Part shown: positions 1-6,826 of the stretch, in pieces
Position numbering within the stretch: the stretch's first letter is position 1
Layout of the letters: each line of letters starts with the position of its first letter
Source: JBLHUT01 sp047629975
GTDB lineage: Bacteria > Pseudomonadota > Alphaproteobacteria > Rhodobacterales > Rhodobacteraceae
Assembly (NCBI GenBank): GCA_047629975.1
Contig: JBLHUT010000120.1
Span: 1 to 10,252, forward strand
DNA length: 10,252 nt
Reading direction: 5' to 3'
Notes under the pieces: generated by a model
The model's database searches: none
Told to the model about the DNA's origin: nothing
The model's input: only the letters and a program-made list of their open reading frames with translations
Translations under genes and position numbers: made by a program

Positions 1-358
1 GGTGATCCTGCTTTATCCGGCGTTGTCGCGACTGGATGCGGCGCAACTTGAAGCGGCGCGCACGATGGGCGCGGGGCCGTTTGCGGTGATGCGCACCGTG
101 ATCATACCGACGGTGCGTCTGCCGCTGGCCGGAGCGACGCTGCTGTTGTTTGTGTATCTGTTGGGGGTCTATGTCGCGGTGTCGGTGTTTGCCGATCCCT
201 CGCAGCAGACGCTTGCCATTTCGATCTATGACGCGGTGCGCGGGTCGACCCTGAATGCGCCGTTCGGCGCGGCACAGGCGGTGGTGTTGCTGGTTGTGGC
301 GGTGGTTCTGTTGGGGGTCGGGCGCGTTTTGATCGCCCGCTCGGAGGCAAAAAGATGA
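1..358 (+). CDS. ABC transporter inner-membrane permease, C-terminal part (PotB-like), cut by window start
   Basis: This is the C-terminal end (about 118 residues) of a binding-protein-dependent transport permease of the MetI-like superfamily. It still carries the cytoplasmic EAA loop that contacts the ATPase: EAARTMGAG followed by the I-P pattern (VIIPTVRLPL), around residues 18-43 of the visible part. Two hydrophobic membrane segments follow (about 44-65 and 86-111), then a short basic tail ending SEAKR. The reading frame is open to the left edge, so the true start lies outside the window. Its stop overlaps the start of the next permease gene (ATGA), as expected for a paired permease operon. 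Together with the PotC-like neighbour it suggests a polyamine, putrescine/spermidine or similar small organic cation importer, but the solute-binding protein and ATPase that would narrow the substrate are not visible. Confidence 0.88.
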   Translation, partial: VILLYPALSRLDAAQLEAARTMGAGPFAVMRTVIIPTVRLPLAGATLLLFVYLLGVYVAVSVFADPSQQTLAISIYDAVRGSTLNAPFGAAQAVVLLVVAVVLLGVGRVLIARSEAKR

Positions 359-1158
359 GCAATCTGCATTGGAGCGCAAAAGGGTTCATGGGGCTGGCGG
401 CGATTGTGATCGCGATGCCGATTGTGGTTGTTGCGGCGGCTGCCCTGAACGGCGGGCGCACGATGCTGTTTCCGCCGCAGGACCCGACATTGGCGCGGTT
501 CGGCGAGTTTTTCATCTCAGAGCCGGTCTGGCGAACGGCTTTGGGAAATTCGGTGATCATTGCGCTGGCGTCTTCGGCGCTGGCGGTGCTGATTGCGTGG
601 CCGGTGGCCTACTGGGTCTGGAAACGCGCTGATCCGGCCTCGAAGCTGCTGGCGGCGCTGGCGGCGATGCCGTTCGCTTTGCCGCCGATTGTTTTCGGTC
701 TGGGGTTGGGGTTTTTGTGGTCGTTTCTGGGCGTGCTTGGGCAGGTCTGGGCCGGTATCCTGAGCCATGCTGCGTTGTTTGTGGCGCTGCCGCTTGTGAC
801 AATCTCTATCGGATTGCAATCCATCGACCGTGCGCATCTGGATGCGGCGGCGACGATGGGGGCCACTGACGCGATTACCTTGCGCACGATCATCGTGCCG
901 CAAACACTGCCCTACACCGCGTCAGGGTTCTTTTTTGCGATGGTGCTGAGTTTTAACGAGTTTATCGTGATGTTCTTTGTGTCTTCGTCGTCCTATGCGA
1001 CGGTGACGTTGCAGATCTTCAATTCCCTGCGCAACGGGTTCACGCCGACGATGGCTGTGGCGGCGATTACGTTCATTGTGGTGTCGGTGACGGCCTTTTC
1101 GCTTGTTGCGCGGTTCGGGGATCTGCCGCGTCTGATGGGCGCGGAGCCCCCCGAGTGA
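355..1158 (+). CDS. ABC transporter inner-membrane permease, PotC-like (polyamine-type importer)
   Basis: The product is a 267-residue integral membrane permease, the usual length for PotC/YdcV-type subunits. About six hydrophobic segments can be seen (near residues 11-31, 65-90, 100-125, 133-152, 188-212 and 232-252). The EAA loop lies at about 162-186 (LDAAATMGA, then IIVPQTLP), where it docks on the ATPase. The sequence SFNEFIVMFF (199-208) is typical of the spermidine/putrescine permease group. The ATG overlaps the stop of the preceding permease by four bases, so the two are probably translationally coupled and form a heterodimeric channel. Substrate specificity cannot be read from the permeases; polyamine or a related amine is the family-level guess. 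It is the last recognisable gene of this importer operon: the next gene on the strand is unrelated. Confidence 0.9.
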   Translation: MSNLHWSAKGFMGLAAIVIAMPIVVVAAAALNGGRTMLFPPQDPTLARFGEFFISEPVWRTALGNSVIIALASSALAVLIAWPVAYWVWKRADPASKLLAALAAMPFALPPIVFGLGLGFLWSFLGVLGQVWAGILSHAALFVALPLVTISIGLQSIDRAHLDAAATMGATDAITLRTIIVPQTLPYTASGFFFAMVLSFNEFIVMFFVSSSSYATVTLQIFNSLRNGFTPTMAVAAITFIVVSVTAFSLVARFGDLPRLMGAEPPE

Positions 1159-1174
1159 GAGTGGAGTGCAGCGT

Positions 1175-1258
1175 ATGCCCGACACTGTGAAATCTGCCCC
1201 GCCCCCCGCGCACGGCGCTGTGCGTTCCCGAAACTGCGTTTTGTGGGCTACGCCATGA
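1175..1258 (+). CDS. Possible small ORF (27 codons) between permease and hypothetical protein
   Basis: A short ATG-started frame begins MPDTVKSAPPP and ends VLWATP. It has a plausible Shine-Dalgarno sequence (GTGGAG at 1161-1166, 8-base spacer), and its TGA overlaps the ATG of the next gene (ATGA at 1255-1258). That arrangement would let it couple translation to the downstream gene, which has no good ribosome-binding site of its own. I recognise no domain. It could be a leader peptide, the remnant of a larger deleted gene, or chance. The proline-rich, low-complexity composition argues for caution. Confidence 0.25.
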   Translation: MPDTVKSAPPPAHGAVRSRNCVLWATP

Positions 1259-1998
1259 TAGCGCAAGACGCGCTTGTGGGGCATTGGCAACGAAACTGGA
1301 TCAAGGCCCCCGGACACGAGGATTACGACACCGCCGTGCACTGGCTGCAAAGCCCGGGCATTTACGCCGATATCCGCATTCCGGCGGTGCGCCCCGAATT
1401 GGGCAAAGCCCGCGCGCTTTGTGATCTGGCAGCACCGTCTTTGGGGCTTCTTTTGGCCGCCGAGGGGTTTGCAGGCACAATCGGTGTGTCAAACAGCGTG
1501 TGCGAATGGGACCGGGCGATAAACTGGCACGGCACACCACAAGGCGCGGACATCGGGCATATGGCGTGGGACGGCGCGGGACACCTGATCGAGACCGGCG
1601 TTCAGGCGCAATATGTCGAGCAGTGGCGCCGCCGTACCGGCACGCCCGAGGGATGGCTGCTGGAGTGTGCCGGCCGCAGACTTTACGTGTTGGCCACGCA
1701 AACCTGTTTTATTGCCGCTTGCGGGACGCCGGGGGCGGCCGCGTCGCGCGCATCGGTCGAGCATGTGGCGACGGGGAACGTCGATGTCGCGCATCTAGCC
1801 GGACATTTCGAGGGCTTTTATGCCTTTGGCGATTGGCACGGTGATGCGGGGCGGGTGACGGGGGCCACGTCTCCGTTTCTCGAAGGGTTGGATTTGTTGT
1901 CCCTGTCCGATCTGCGTTCGGGGCAGGTAACCACAACCCGACCCGATTTTTTCGGCGCTCCTGTGGTGCAGCGATGGACGCCTATTGCCACAGTTTGA
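1255..1998 (+). CDS. Conserved-looking hypothetical protein, Trp-rich, cytosolic
   Basis: The product is 247 residues from the ATG at 1255. A GTG at 1243 would add four residues. I prefer the ATG because it overlaps the stop of the small upstream ORF, and neither start has a strong ribosome-binding site. There is no signal peptide or membrane segment. The protein is rich in tryptophan and has an N-terminal block, GHWQRNWIK (9-17), then DTAVHWLQS and YADIRIP (25-43). A mid-protein block runs WDRAINWHG, DIGHMAWDG and LIETG (85-115), followed by YVEQWRR (120-126). The pattern suggests a beta-rich lipocalin-like or barrel fold, and the blocks faintly recall the HRI1-type family, but I cannot confirm this from sequence alone. 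It overlaps the end of the converging hydrolase gene by 17 bases. No function is assigned. Confidence 0.75.
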   Translation: MIAQDALVGHWQRNWIKAPGHEDYDTAVHWLQSPGIYADIRIPAVRPELGKARALCDLAAPSLGLLLAAEGFAGTIGVSNSVCEWDRAINWHGTPQGADIGHMAWDGAGHLIETGVQAQYVEQWRRRTGTPEGWLLECAGRRLYVLATQTCFIAACGTPGAAASRASVEHVATGNVDVAHLAGHFEGFYAFGDWHGDAGRVTGATSPFLEGLDLLSLSDLRSGQVTTTRPDFFGAPVVQRWTPIATV

Positions 1999-2767
1999 GA
2001 TAACGGTCGCAGATCCGGTGCAGTCTGGCGGCGTCAAAGGCCGGATCATGGCCGCCATGGATTTGTGACACATCAAGCCCGCGCAGCCGCAGCAGCGTTT
2101 CGGTATAGTCGGCGATGCTTATGCCTGCCCCGTCAAAGATCAACGGCCCGTCATAAACAGCGTCTCCTCCAAACAGCGTGCCCGTTTGTGCATGAAACAC
2201 CCCGATTTGCCCGGGTGAGTGACCGGGCAGGTGCAGAACCTCGCCCTGCCAGTCGCCAAGGTCGATCACATCGCCATCGCGCACAGTTCCCGTGGCTGGT
2301 GCCGCGCGCAATTCATAATCGTGCAGTGCATAACCGGCATAAGGCAAGGCGTTGACCAGCCAGTCCCACAAAGGCGGATATCCGGCCTTGAGAAACATCG
2401 CGCGCAGGTGTCCGGGAATGTCATTGCTGCACAAGCTATAGGGAGCAGGGGCCGACAGCCCCTTTATCTCGAGCGGATGCACAAGCCGGTCGGCAAATTC
2501 GTGGGCCGCACCGATGTGATCCACATGGGTATGGGTCGATAACAGCGTGACCGGTTTGTCGGGGCAGCGGCGTTGGGCGTCGACAAAATCCGCAAGCGGG
2601 GCAATGCCCATGCCGCTGTCGATCAGCAGATCCCGGTCGCGTCCTTCGACAAGATGCATGTTCGCTGAAAAGATCGGGTGGACATGCGGCTCTGTGATCA
2701 GGGTGGTCCGCGCATCAAGCCGCCGGGCATGATACCAGTGCGGCGCAATCGGAAGGGCGGGTGTCAT
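1982..2767 (-). CDS. Metallo-beta-lactamase-fold hydrolase
   Basis: The product is a 261-residue cytosolic protein of the MBL superfamily, the length of glyoxalase II-like and related single-domain members. The metal ligands are in order: HTHVDH (79-84, the HxHxDH motif), His183 in PGHSPGQIG, Asp202 in GGDAVYDG and a C-terminal His (237 or 240, in IHGGHDP). These bind two metal ions and activate water. The fold covers thioesterases, lactonases and glyoxalases, and the substrate cannot be chosen here. An N-terminal stretch, HPIFSANMHLVEG (30-42), is the usual first beta hairpin. The start is supported by GAGGAG five bases upstream. The gene lies 37 bases downstream of the broken LysR gene on the same strand and may have been co-transcribed with it. 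Confidence 0.9.
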   Translation of the reverse strand: MTPALPIAPHWYHARRLDARTTLITEPHVHPIFSANMHLVEGRDRDLLIDSGMGIAPLADFVDAQRRCPDKPVTLLSTHTHVDHIGAAHEFADRLVHPLEIKGLSAPAPYSLCSNDIPGHLRAMFLKAGYPPLWDWLVNALPYAGYALHDYELRAAPATGTVRDGDVIDLGDWQGEVLHLPGHSPGQIGVFHAQTGTLFGGDAVYDGPLIFDGAGISIADYTETLLRLRGLDVSQIHGGHDPAFDAARLHRICDRYLKLWQ

Positions 2768-2772
2768 CTGTT

Positions 2773-2778
2773 CTCCTC
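2773..2778 (-). promoter_or_regulatory. Ribosome-binding site of the MBL-fold hydrolase gene
   Basis: On the minus strand GAGGAG lies five bases before the ATG at 2767, which fixes this as the start codon. Confidence 0.75.
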
Positions 2779-2804
2779 AAGATCAAGTGGCCGCAGCGGA
2801 TGTG

Positions 2805-3469
2805 TCAATCAAAGCGCGTCGCGAACACCTTTTCAAGCTGAACCGCGAATTTTGCTGCCGCCACCGGCAGGGTCGGGCCACGCAGTTGACGCAAATACAG
2901 CAGGTCTTCGGGGATATCGCGCGTGTCGACAGGGCGCGCGATCATGTCGTCAATCCCGTCGACCAACGGCAACCCGATCGGGATTTGGAACGTCACCAGA
3001 TGCTCTTTGGTCGGATACCGGCGCAGGAACTCGAAATTGTCCGAACCGATCGCGATATCAAGCTGGCTTGACGCCCCCATCAGCGCCCGGTCAATCAGGT
3101 GACGCACCCCGTAAGGAGCGGTTGGCAGGCCCACTGGAAATTGCGCGCATTCCCCTAGCCGCAACACGGATTTATGCGCCAGCGGGTGATCTGTGGCCGG
3201 AACAGCGTGGACCTGCTGTCGTACTCTGGCCAGTACCTGCACCTCGTTCAACCCGACAGGCTCGAACACAATCGCAAGATCTGCAAAGTGATCCACAAGC
3301 GCACGCCGCGCGGCAGACGCTCGAAAACCGGCTCGCCAAGCTCTTCCTCCAAGGCCAGAACCCGCCGGTTCAGGGCGGTGGACGTTATGGAGAGCGTTTC
3401 TGCGGCTTTGCGGATCGAGCCGGCCCTGGCGATAATTTCGATATAAATCAGGTGGGTCAGGTGACGCAT
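2805..3469 (-). pseudogene. LysR-type transcriptional regulator, internal deletion and frameshift
   Basis: The N-terminal part (ATG at 3469 to about 3296, 58 residues) is a canonical LysR winged helix-turn-helix: it opens MRHLTHLIYIE, continues AGSIRKAAETLSIT and ALNRRVLALEEELG, and ends FERLPRGVRL. After this the frame becomes nonsense (WITLQILRL). The ligand-binding domain resumes in another frame at about 3302 with ALVDHFADLAIVFEP and continues with DHPLAHK and GVRHLIDRAL to a stop at 2805. The linker helix and the first part of the effector-binding domain, roughly 70-75 codons in a normal protein of about 300 residues, are missing. The two remnants total about 223 residues. An intact regulator would sit divergently to the importer/hydrolase operon and probably have controlled it. 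As read, the gene cannot make a working regulator; the helix-turn-helix alone could be translated as an 88-residue or shorter peptide. A sequencing error alone would not explain the missing block. Confidence 0.85.
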
Positions 3470-3624
3470 TGGCTTTTCGGATAGCGGTGCGTTTTTTGCA
3501 GCAGTTTGATGCAATCATAGCAGACGACAGCAGCGCGCCAAGCCATCATTGTAAAAACCAAGTTTATGCGCAGCAAAAACGGCTGTTGCACCCGGTTTTT
3601 ACTTTTTCTCAGGAGCGTTCCGTC
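3470..3624. promoter_or_regulatory. Divergent intergenic region between lysR remnant and importer operon
   Basis: This 155-base stretch is AT-richer than its surroundings and must contain the promoter of the rightward operon. A short dyad TGAT-GCA-ATCA lies at 3507-3517, inside a T-N11-A pattern (3505-3517) of the kind LysR-type proteins bind. It is about 108 bases before the operon's first ATG and 36-48 bases before the regulator's ATG, a reasonable place for a divergent LysR site. I could not identify convincing -35/-10 hexamers. T-N11-A patterns are common by chance, so the operator call is weak, while the role of the region as a promoter region is likely. Confidence 0.45.
3611..3615 (+). 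promoter_or_regulatory. Ribosome-binding site deciding the BMP-protein start
   Basis: AGGAG lies nine bases before the ATG at 3625. The frame is open further upstream to 3469, but this site and the twin-arginine signal immediately after the ATG show that 3625 is the real start. Confidence 0.8.
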
Positions 3625-4752
3625 ATGTCCTTTACTCTTCCGTCCCGTCGCAGGTTTCTTCAAGGTAGTGCTGCACTTGCGGGGGCGTCCTCGTTGTCGG
3701 GGCTGGCAACAGCGGCCTCTGCCGGTGGCCATTCCGGTTTGACGGTCGGGTTCATTTACGTCGGCCCCAAGGATGACTTCGGCTACAATCAGGCCCACGC
3801 CGAAGGCGCCGCCGCCGTCAAGGCGATGGAGGGTGTCACGGTTGTCGAGGAAGAGAACGTCGCAGAGACGATCGACGTGCAAAAGTCGATGGAATCGATG
3901 ATCAATTTCGACGACGCCAAGCTGTTGTTCCCCACGTCGTTCGGTTATTTCGATCCGCATATTCTGGCGGTTGCGCCCGAACATCCCGACGTGCGCTTCG
4001 AGCATGCCGGCGGGCTTTGGTCGGCTGACAAGCATCCGGCAAATGTCGGCAGCTATTTCGGATACATCGGGATGGGGCAATTCCTGAACGGGATCACGGC
4101 AGGCCATGCCACCAAGACAAAGAAGATCGGATTTGTTGCCGCCAAGCCGATCCCGCAGGTGCTTTTGAATATCAACTCCTTTCTGCTGGGCGCGCGACAA
4201 GTGGACCCGACGATCACCTGTCAGGTGATTTTCACCGGCGAGTGGTCGCTTGCGGTAAAGGAGGCAGAGGCGACGAACGCGCTGGCGGATGCGGGGTGTG
4301 ACGTGATCACCTGTCATGTCGACGGACCAAAGGTCGTGATGGAAACGGCCGCAGGGCGCGATTGTTTTGTGTGCGGCTACCACGCCGACCAGTCGCCGCT
4401 GGCGCCTGAAAAGTACCTGACAGGGGCTGAATGGAACTGGGCCTCGGTTTATACGGGCATGGTCCGGTCGATGATGGATGGTACTGATATCGGTAACTTT
4501 GTGCGCGGTGGTCTGGCGGACGGCTTTATCAAGATGAGCCCGCTTGGACCGGCTGTGTCAGACGCCGCGCGCGCCCGGTTCGAGGCCACGAAGGCGCAGA
4601 TCATGGCGGGGGGCTATGCCGTCATCAACGGCCCGATGAACGACAACAAAGGGAACGTCATCGCGACTGCCGGGCAATCCTTTGAGGAGACGGATGTCGC
4701 GCTCGAGAGCATGAACTACCTTGTGGACGGCGTCATCGGTTCCACATCCTGA
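3625..4752 (+). CDS. BMP-family (PnrA-like) ABC transporter solute-binding protein, Tat-exported
   Basis: The product is a 375-residue periplasmic receptor of the basic membrane protein family, which delivers ligand to the permease pair encoded next. The N-terminus has a twin-arginine motif (SRRRFLQG, 7-14), a hydrophobic stretch and a likely cleavage site after ASA (31-33). There is no lipobox cysteine, so it is soluble rather than a lipoprotein. The mature protein starts with the family hallmark VGFIYVGPKDDFGYNQAH (41-58). Later family features include LLFPTSFGYFD, then IGYIGMGQF-like spacing around 150, and DAGCDVITCHVD (near residues 225-236). Characterised BMP proteins bind nucleosides or purines. 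The downstream biuret-type hydrolases suggest a ureide or a related nitrogen-rich ring or chain as ligand here. The AtzT receptor of atrazine/cyanuric-acid clusters is, as I recall, also of this family. The ligand is inferred only from context. Confidence 0.92.
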   Translation: MSFTLPSRRRFLQGSAALAGASSLSGLATAASAGGHSGLTVGFIYVGPKDDFGYNQAHAEGAAAVKAMEGVTVVEEENVAETIDVQKSMESMINFDDAKLLFPTSFGYFDPHILAVAPEHPDVRFEHAGGLWSADKHPANVGSYFGYIGMGQFLNGITAGHATKTKKIGFVAAKPIPQVLLNINSFLLGARQVDPTITCQVIFTGEWSLAVKEAEATNALADAGCDVITCHVDGPKVVMETAAGRDCFVCGYHADQSPLAPEKYLTGAEWNWASVYTGMVRSMMDGTDIGNFVRGGLADGFIKMSPLGPAVSDAARARFEATKAQIMAGGYAVINGPMNDNKGNVIATAGQSFEETDVALESMNYLVDGVIGSTS

Positions 4753-4774
4753 ACCGGCGTCGGGGGGCGCGGAA

Positions 4775-5890
4775 ATGACTGGTGTTTCTGTGTCCTGTGG
4801 CGTGGCGCGGTCTGTGGTCTCGCAGGGGGGTGGCCTTGCGTCGGTCGCCCGTAAATCCGAAGGCATCGTGATCCCTGTTGCGGCGCTTGGTGTGGGGTTT
4901 GCCAGTTTTTCGCTTTTCCTTCTGGTACTGGGCAAGTCGCCGGTCGATTTCTTCGCGCTTGTCTACAAGGCCGGGTTCGGGTCGTCGTTTTCATGGCAAA
5001 ATACCCTGTCGCGCACGGCGCCTTTGCTGTTTGCGGCGTTGTGCGTGGCGCTTCCGGCGCGGTTGGGGTTGGTTGTGATCGGTGGCGAGGGCGCGATCGT
5101 GCTGGGCGGTGTGGCTTCGGGGGCGTTGGCGGGTCTTTTGATCGGGGTGCCGGGGTGGTTCGGGATCACGTTGATGGCTTTGGCAGGTGCGGTCGCCGGC
5201 GGGGTCTGGATAGGAGCCATCGGGGCCTTGCGGTACTACCGGGGGGTCAATGAAACAATCGCCAGCCTTCTGATGGCCTATATCGCCATTGCCTTGATGA
5301 ACCATCTGGTCGAGGGGCCGTTGCGCGACCCTGCGAGCCTGAACAAACCCTCGACCGCTCCTTTGACCGATGCGTTGCGGATCGCGGATGTGCCGGGGTT
5401 CGATGTGCATTGGGGGCTGCCGGTCGGCATGGTTTGCTGTGTGCTTGCGTGGATATTGATGGATCGCACGTCGTGGGGTTTTGCCGCGCGGATCGCGGGC
5501 GGAAACGTGCGCGCGGCACAGGTGCAGGGCCTGCCGGTCGGTCGGTTGATTATCGCATTCACCGCGCTGGGCGGGGCCTTTGCCGGTTTGGCGGGCATGT
5601 TCGAGGTCGCCGCCGTGCACGGTTCGGCCAACGGCAGTCTTGCGGCGGGGTACGGCTATACCGGCATTCTGATCGCGTTTCTGGCGCGTCACAATCCGCT
5701 GGCGATCATTCCCGTAGCGATCTTGCTGGCGGGGTTTGAGGCGTCTTCCGGGTTGATCCAGCGGCGTATGGATTTGCCCGATGCCACCACGCTGGTGCTA
5801 CAGGGGTTTGTCTTTATCGCGATCCTGATCAGCGACACGTTTTACGGGCGTTTCAAACTCTTTTCCCCTGATCGCTGGAGATCGTCATGA
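4775..5890 (+). CDS. BMP-type ABC transporter permease, first subunit (BPD_transp_2 family)
   Basis: The product is a 371-residue polytopic membrane protein of the branched-chain-amino-acid/ribose/nucleoside permease superfamily, YufP-like. Family landmarks are NTLSRTAPLLFAALCVALPAR (76-96, conserved N-T-L and P-L positions), the G-L-V-I-G-GEG motif (98-106), RYYRGVNETIASLLM (153-167) and the cytoplasmic loop with AGGNVRAAQVQGLP (241-254), which contacts the ATPase. About eight to ten membrane segments are visible. I chose the ATG at 4775. An in-frame GTG at 4721 would overlap the upstream gene by 32 bases and adds unconserved residues. The gap to the solute-binding protein gene is only 22 bases, with no terminator visible, so they are co-transcribed. 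It would pair with the next gene product to form the channel. Confidence 0.92.
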   Translation: MTGVSVSCGVARSVVSQGGGLASVARKSEGIVIPVAALGVGFASFSLFLLVLGKSPVDFFALVYKAGFGSSFSWQNTLSRTAPLLFAALCVALPARLGLVVIGGEGAIVLGGVASGALAGLLIGVPGWFGITLMALAGAVAGGVWIGAIGALRYYRGVNETIASLLMAYIAIALMNHLVEGPLRDPASLNKPSTAPLTDALRIADVPGFDVHWGLPVGMVCCVLAWILMDRTSWGFAARIAGGNVRAAQVQGLPVGRLIIAFTALGGAFAGLAGMFEVAAVHGSANGSLAAGYGYTGILIAFLARHNPLAIIPVAILLAGFEASSGLIQRRMDLPDATTLVLQGFVFIAILISDTFYGRFKLFSPDRWRSS

Positions 5891-6813
5891 GCGAAGGTGA
5901 CCTTGGCCTTTGGGCCATTCCGGTTGCGATGCTGGGCGGGGCGATACGGGTCTCGACCCCGATCCTGTTCGTGTCTCTGGGCGAGGCGCTGACAGAGCGG
6001 TCGGGCCGGATCAATCTGGGGCTTGAGGGGACGCTGGTTTTCGGGGCGATGGCGGGCTATGCCGTTGCGTTCGAATCCGGCTCGGCGTGGTTGGGGGTTC
6101 TGGCGGCGGCCGTGGCAGGGGCCTTTTTCGGCTTGATCCACGGTGCGATCTGCTCGTTGCCGCGGGTCAACGACATTGCCATCGGCATTGCGATGATGCT
6201 GTTGGGGATGGGGCTCGCGTATTTCTTTGGCAAACCCTACATCCAGCCGGTTGCCCCCGATTTGCCGTCAATCGGATTTGGCTGGTGGTCCGACCTGCCG
6301 CAGGTGCGTGCCGCACTTGAGGTCAATGTCCTGTTTCTGATCGGGATCGCTGCGGCGCTTGCGCTTGCGTGGATGTTTCGGGCCACGCGCGTCGGGTTGG
6401 TGGTGCGGGTGGTCGGTGACAGCACGGATGCGGCGCGCGCCATGGGCCTGAACCCGAATTTGATCCGCACGCTGGCGACGACGGCGGGCGGGGCGCTTGC
6501 CGGGGTCGGAGGCGCCTATCTGTCGCTCTTTTATCCCGGAAGCTGGAACGAAGGGATCTCGTCGGGGCAGGGTCTGATGGCGGTTGCTCTGGTGATCTTT
6601 GCCCGCTGGAACCCGATTGCGTGTTTCTGGGCGGCGATCCTGTTCGGGGCGGCCGGCGCGCTTGGTCCGGCGTTGCAATCGGTGGGCATCTCGCAGGGGT
6701 ATTACCTGTTTTATGCCGCCCCCTACGTGCTGACACTTGGCGTGTTGATCGTGACGTCCTCGCCGACACAGGCAATGACCGGTGCGCCGGGTGAGCTTTC
6801 AATTACAAAATAG
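5887..6813 (+). CDS. BMP-type ABC transporter permease, second subunit (BPD_transp_2 family)
   Basis: The product is a 308-residue polytopic membrane protein, YufQ-like, the expected length for the shorter permease of BMP-type importers. The hallmark near the N-terminus is STPILFVSLGEALTERSGRI (23-42) followed by NLGLEG (43-48). The ATPase-contact loop VVGDSTDAARAMGLNP (175-190) corresponds to the loop in the first permease. A Gly-rich segment, GGALAGVGGAYLSL (201-214), and GISSGQG (223-229) are also family-typical. The ATG overlaps the stop of the first permease (ATGA), indicating translational coupling and equal synthesis. The protein ends in a short hydrophilic tail. The neighbouring hydrolase genes suggest that the imported solute is processed immediately in the cytoplasm. 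Confidence 0.92.
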   Translation: MSEGDLGLWAIPVAMLGGAIRVSTPILFVSLGEALTERSGRINLGLEGTLVFGAMAGYAVAFESGSAWLGVLAAAVAGAFFGLIHGAICSLPRVNDIAIGIAMMLLGMGLAYFFGKPYIQPVAPDLPSIGFGWWSDLPQVRAALEVNVLFLIGIAAALALAWMFRATRVGLVVRVVGDSTDAARAMGLNPNLIRTLATTAGGALAGVGGAYLSLFYPGSWNEGISSGQGLMAVALVIFARWNPIACFWAAILFGAAGALGPALQSVGISQGYYLFYAAPYVLTLGVLIVTSSPTQAMTGAPGELSITK

Positions 6814-6819
6814 AAGGAG
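6814..6819 (+). promoter_or_regulatory. Ribosome-binding site of the formamidase gene
   Basis: AAGGAG follows directly on the permease stop codon and lies seven bases before the ATG at 6827. It decides this start over the upstream in-frame GTG at 6782, which would lie inside the permease gene. It is one of the strongest ribosome-binding sites in the window. Confidence 0.85.
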
Positions 6820-6826
6820 TGAGGCC

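Noticed and set aside
2678..3484. Plus-strand open frame of 268 codons across the MBL start and the LysR remnant
   Set aside because: It runs antisense to recognisable LysR and MBL sequences, and its own translation is Arg/Pro/Ser-rich with no domain. The open frame is a by-product of base composition.
3571..3610. CAGC-N7-GCTG hairpin followed by T-rich sequence before the solute-binding protein gene, as an attenuator or terminator
   Set aside because: The stem is only four base pairs and the T-run starts about ten bases after it, interrupted by other bases. This is too weak to support a terminator.
3457..4383. Long minus-strand open frame (308 codons) opposite the solute-binding protein gene
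   Set aside because: Its translation is low-complexity, rich in Arg, Gly and His, without recognisable domains. The plus strand has a clear BMP-family protein with signal peptide and ribosome-binding site. GC-rich third positions produce such antisense frames.
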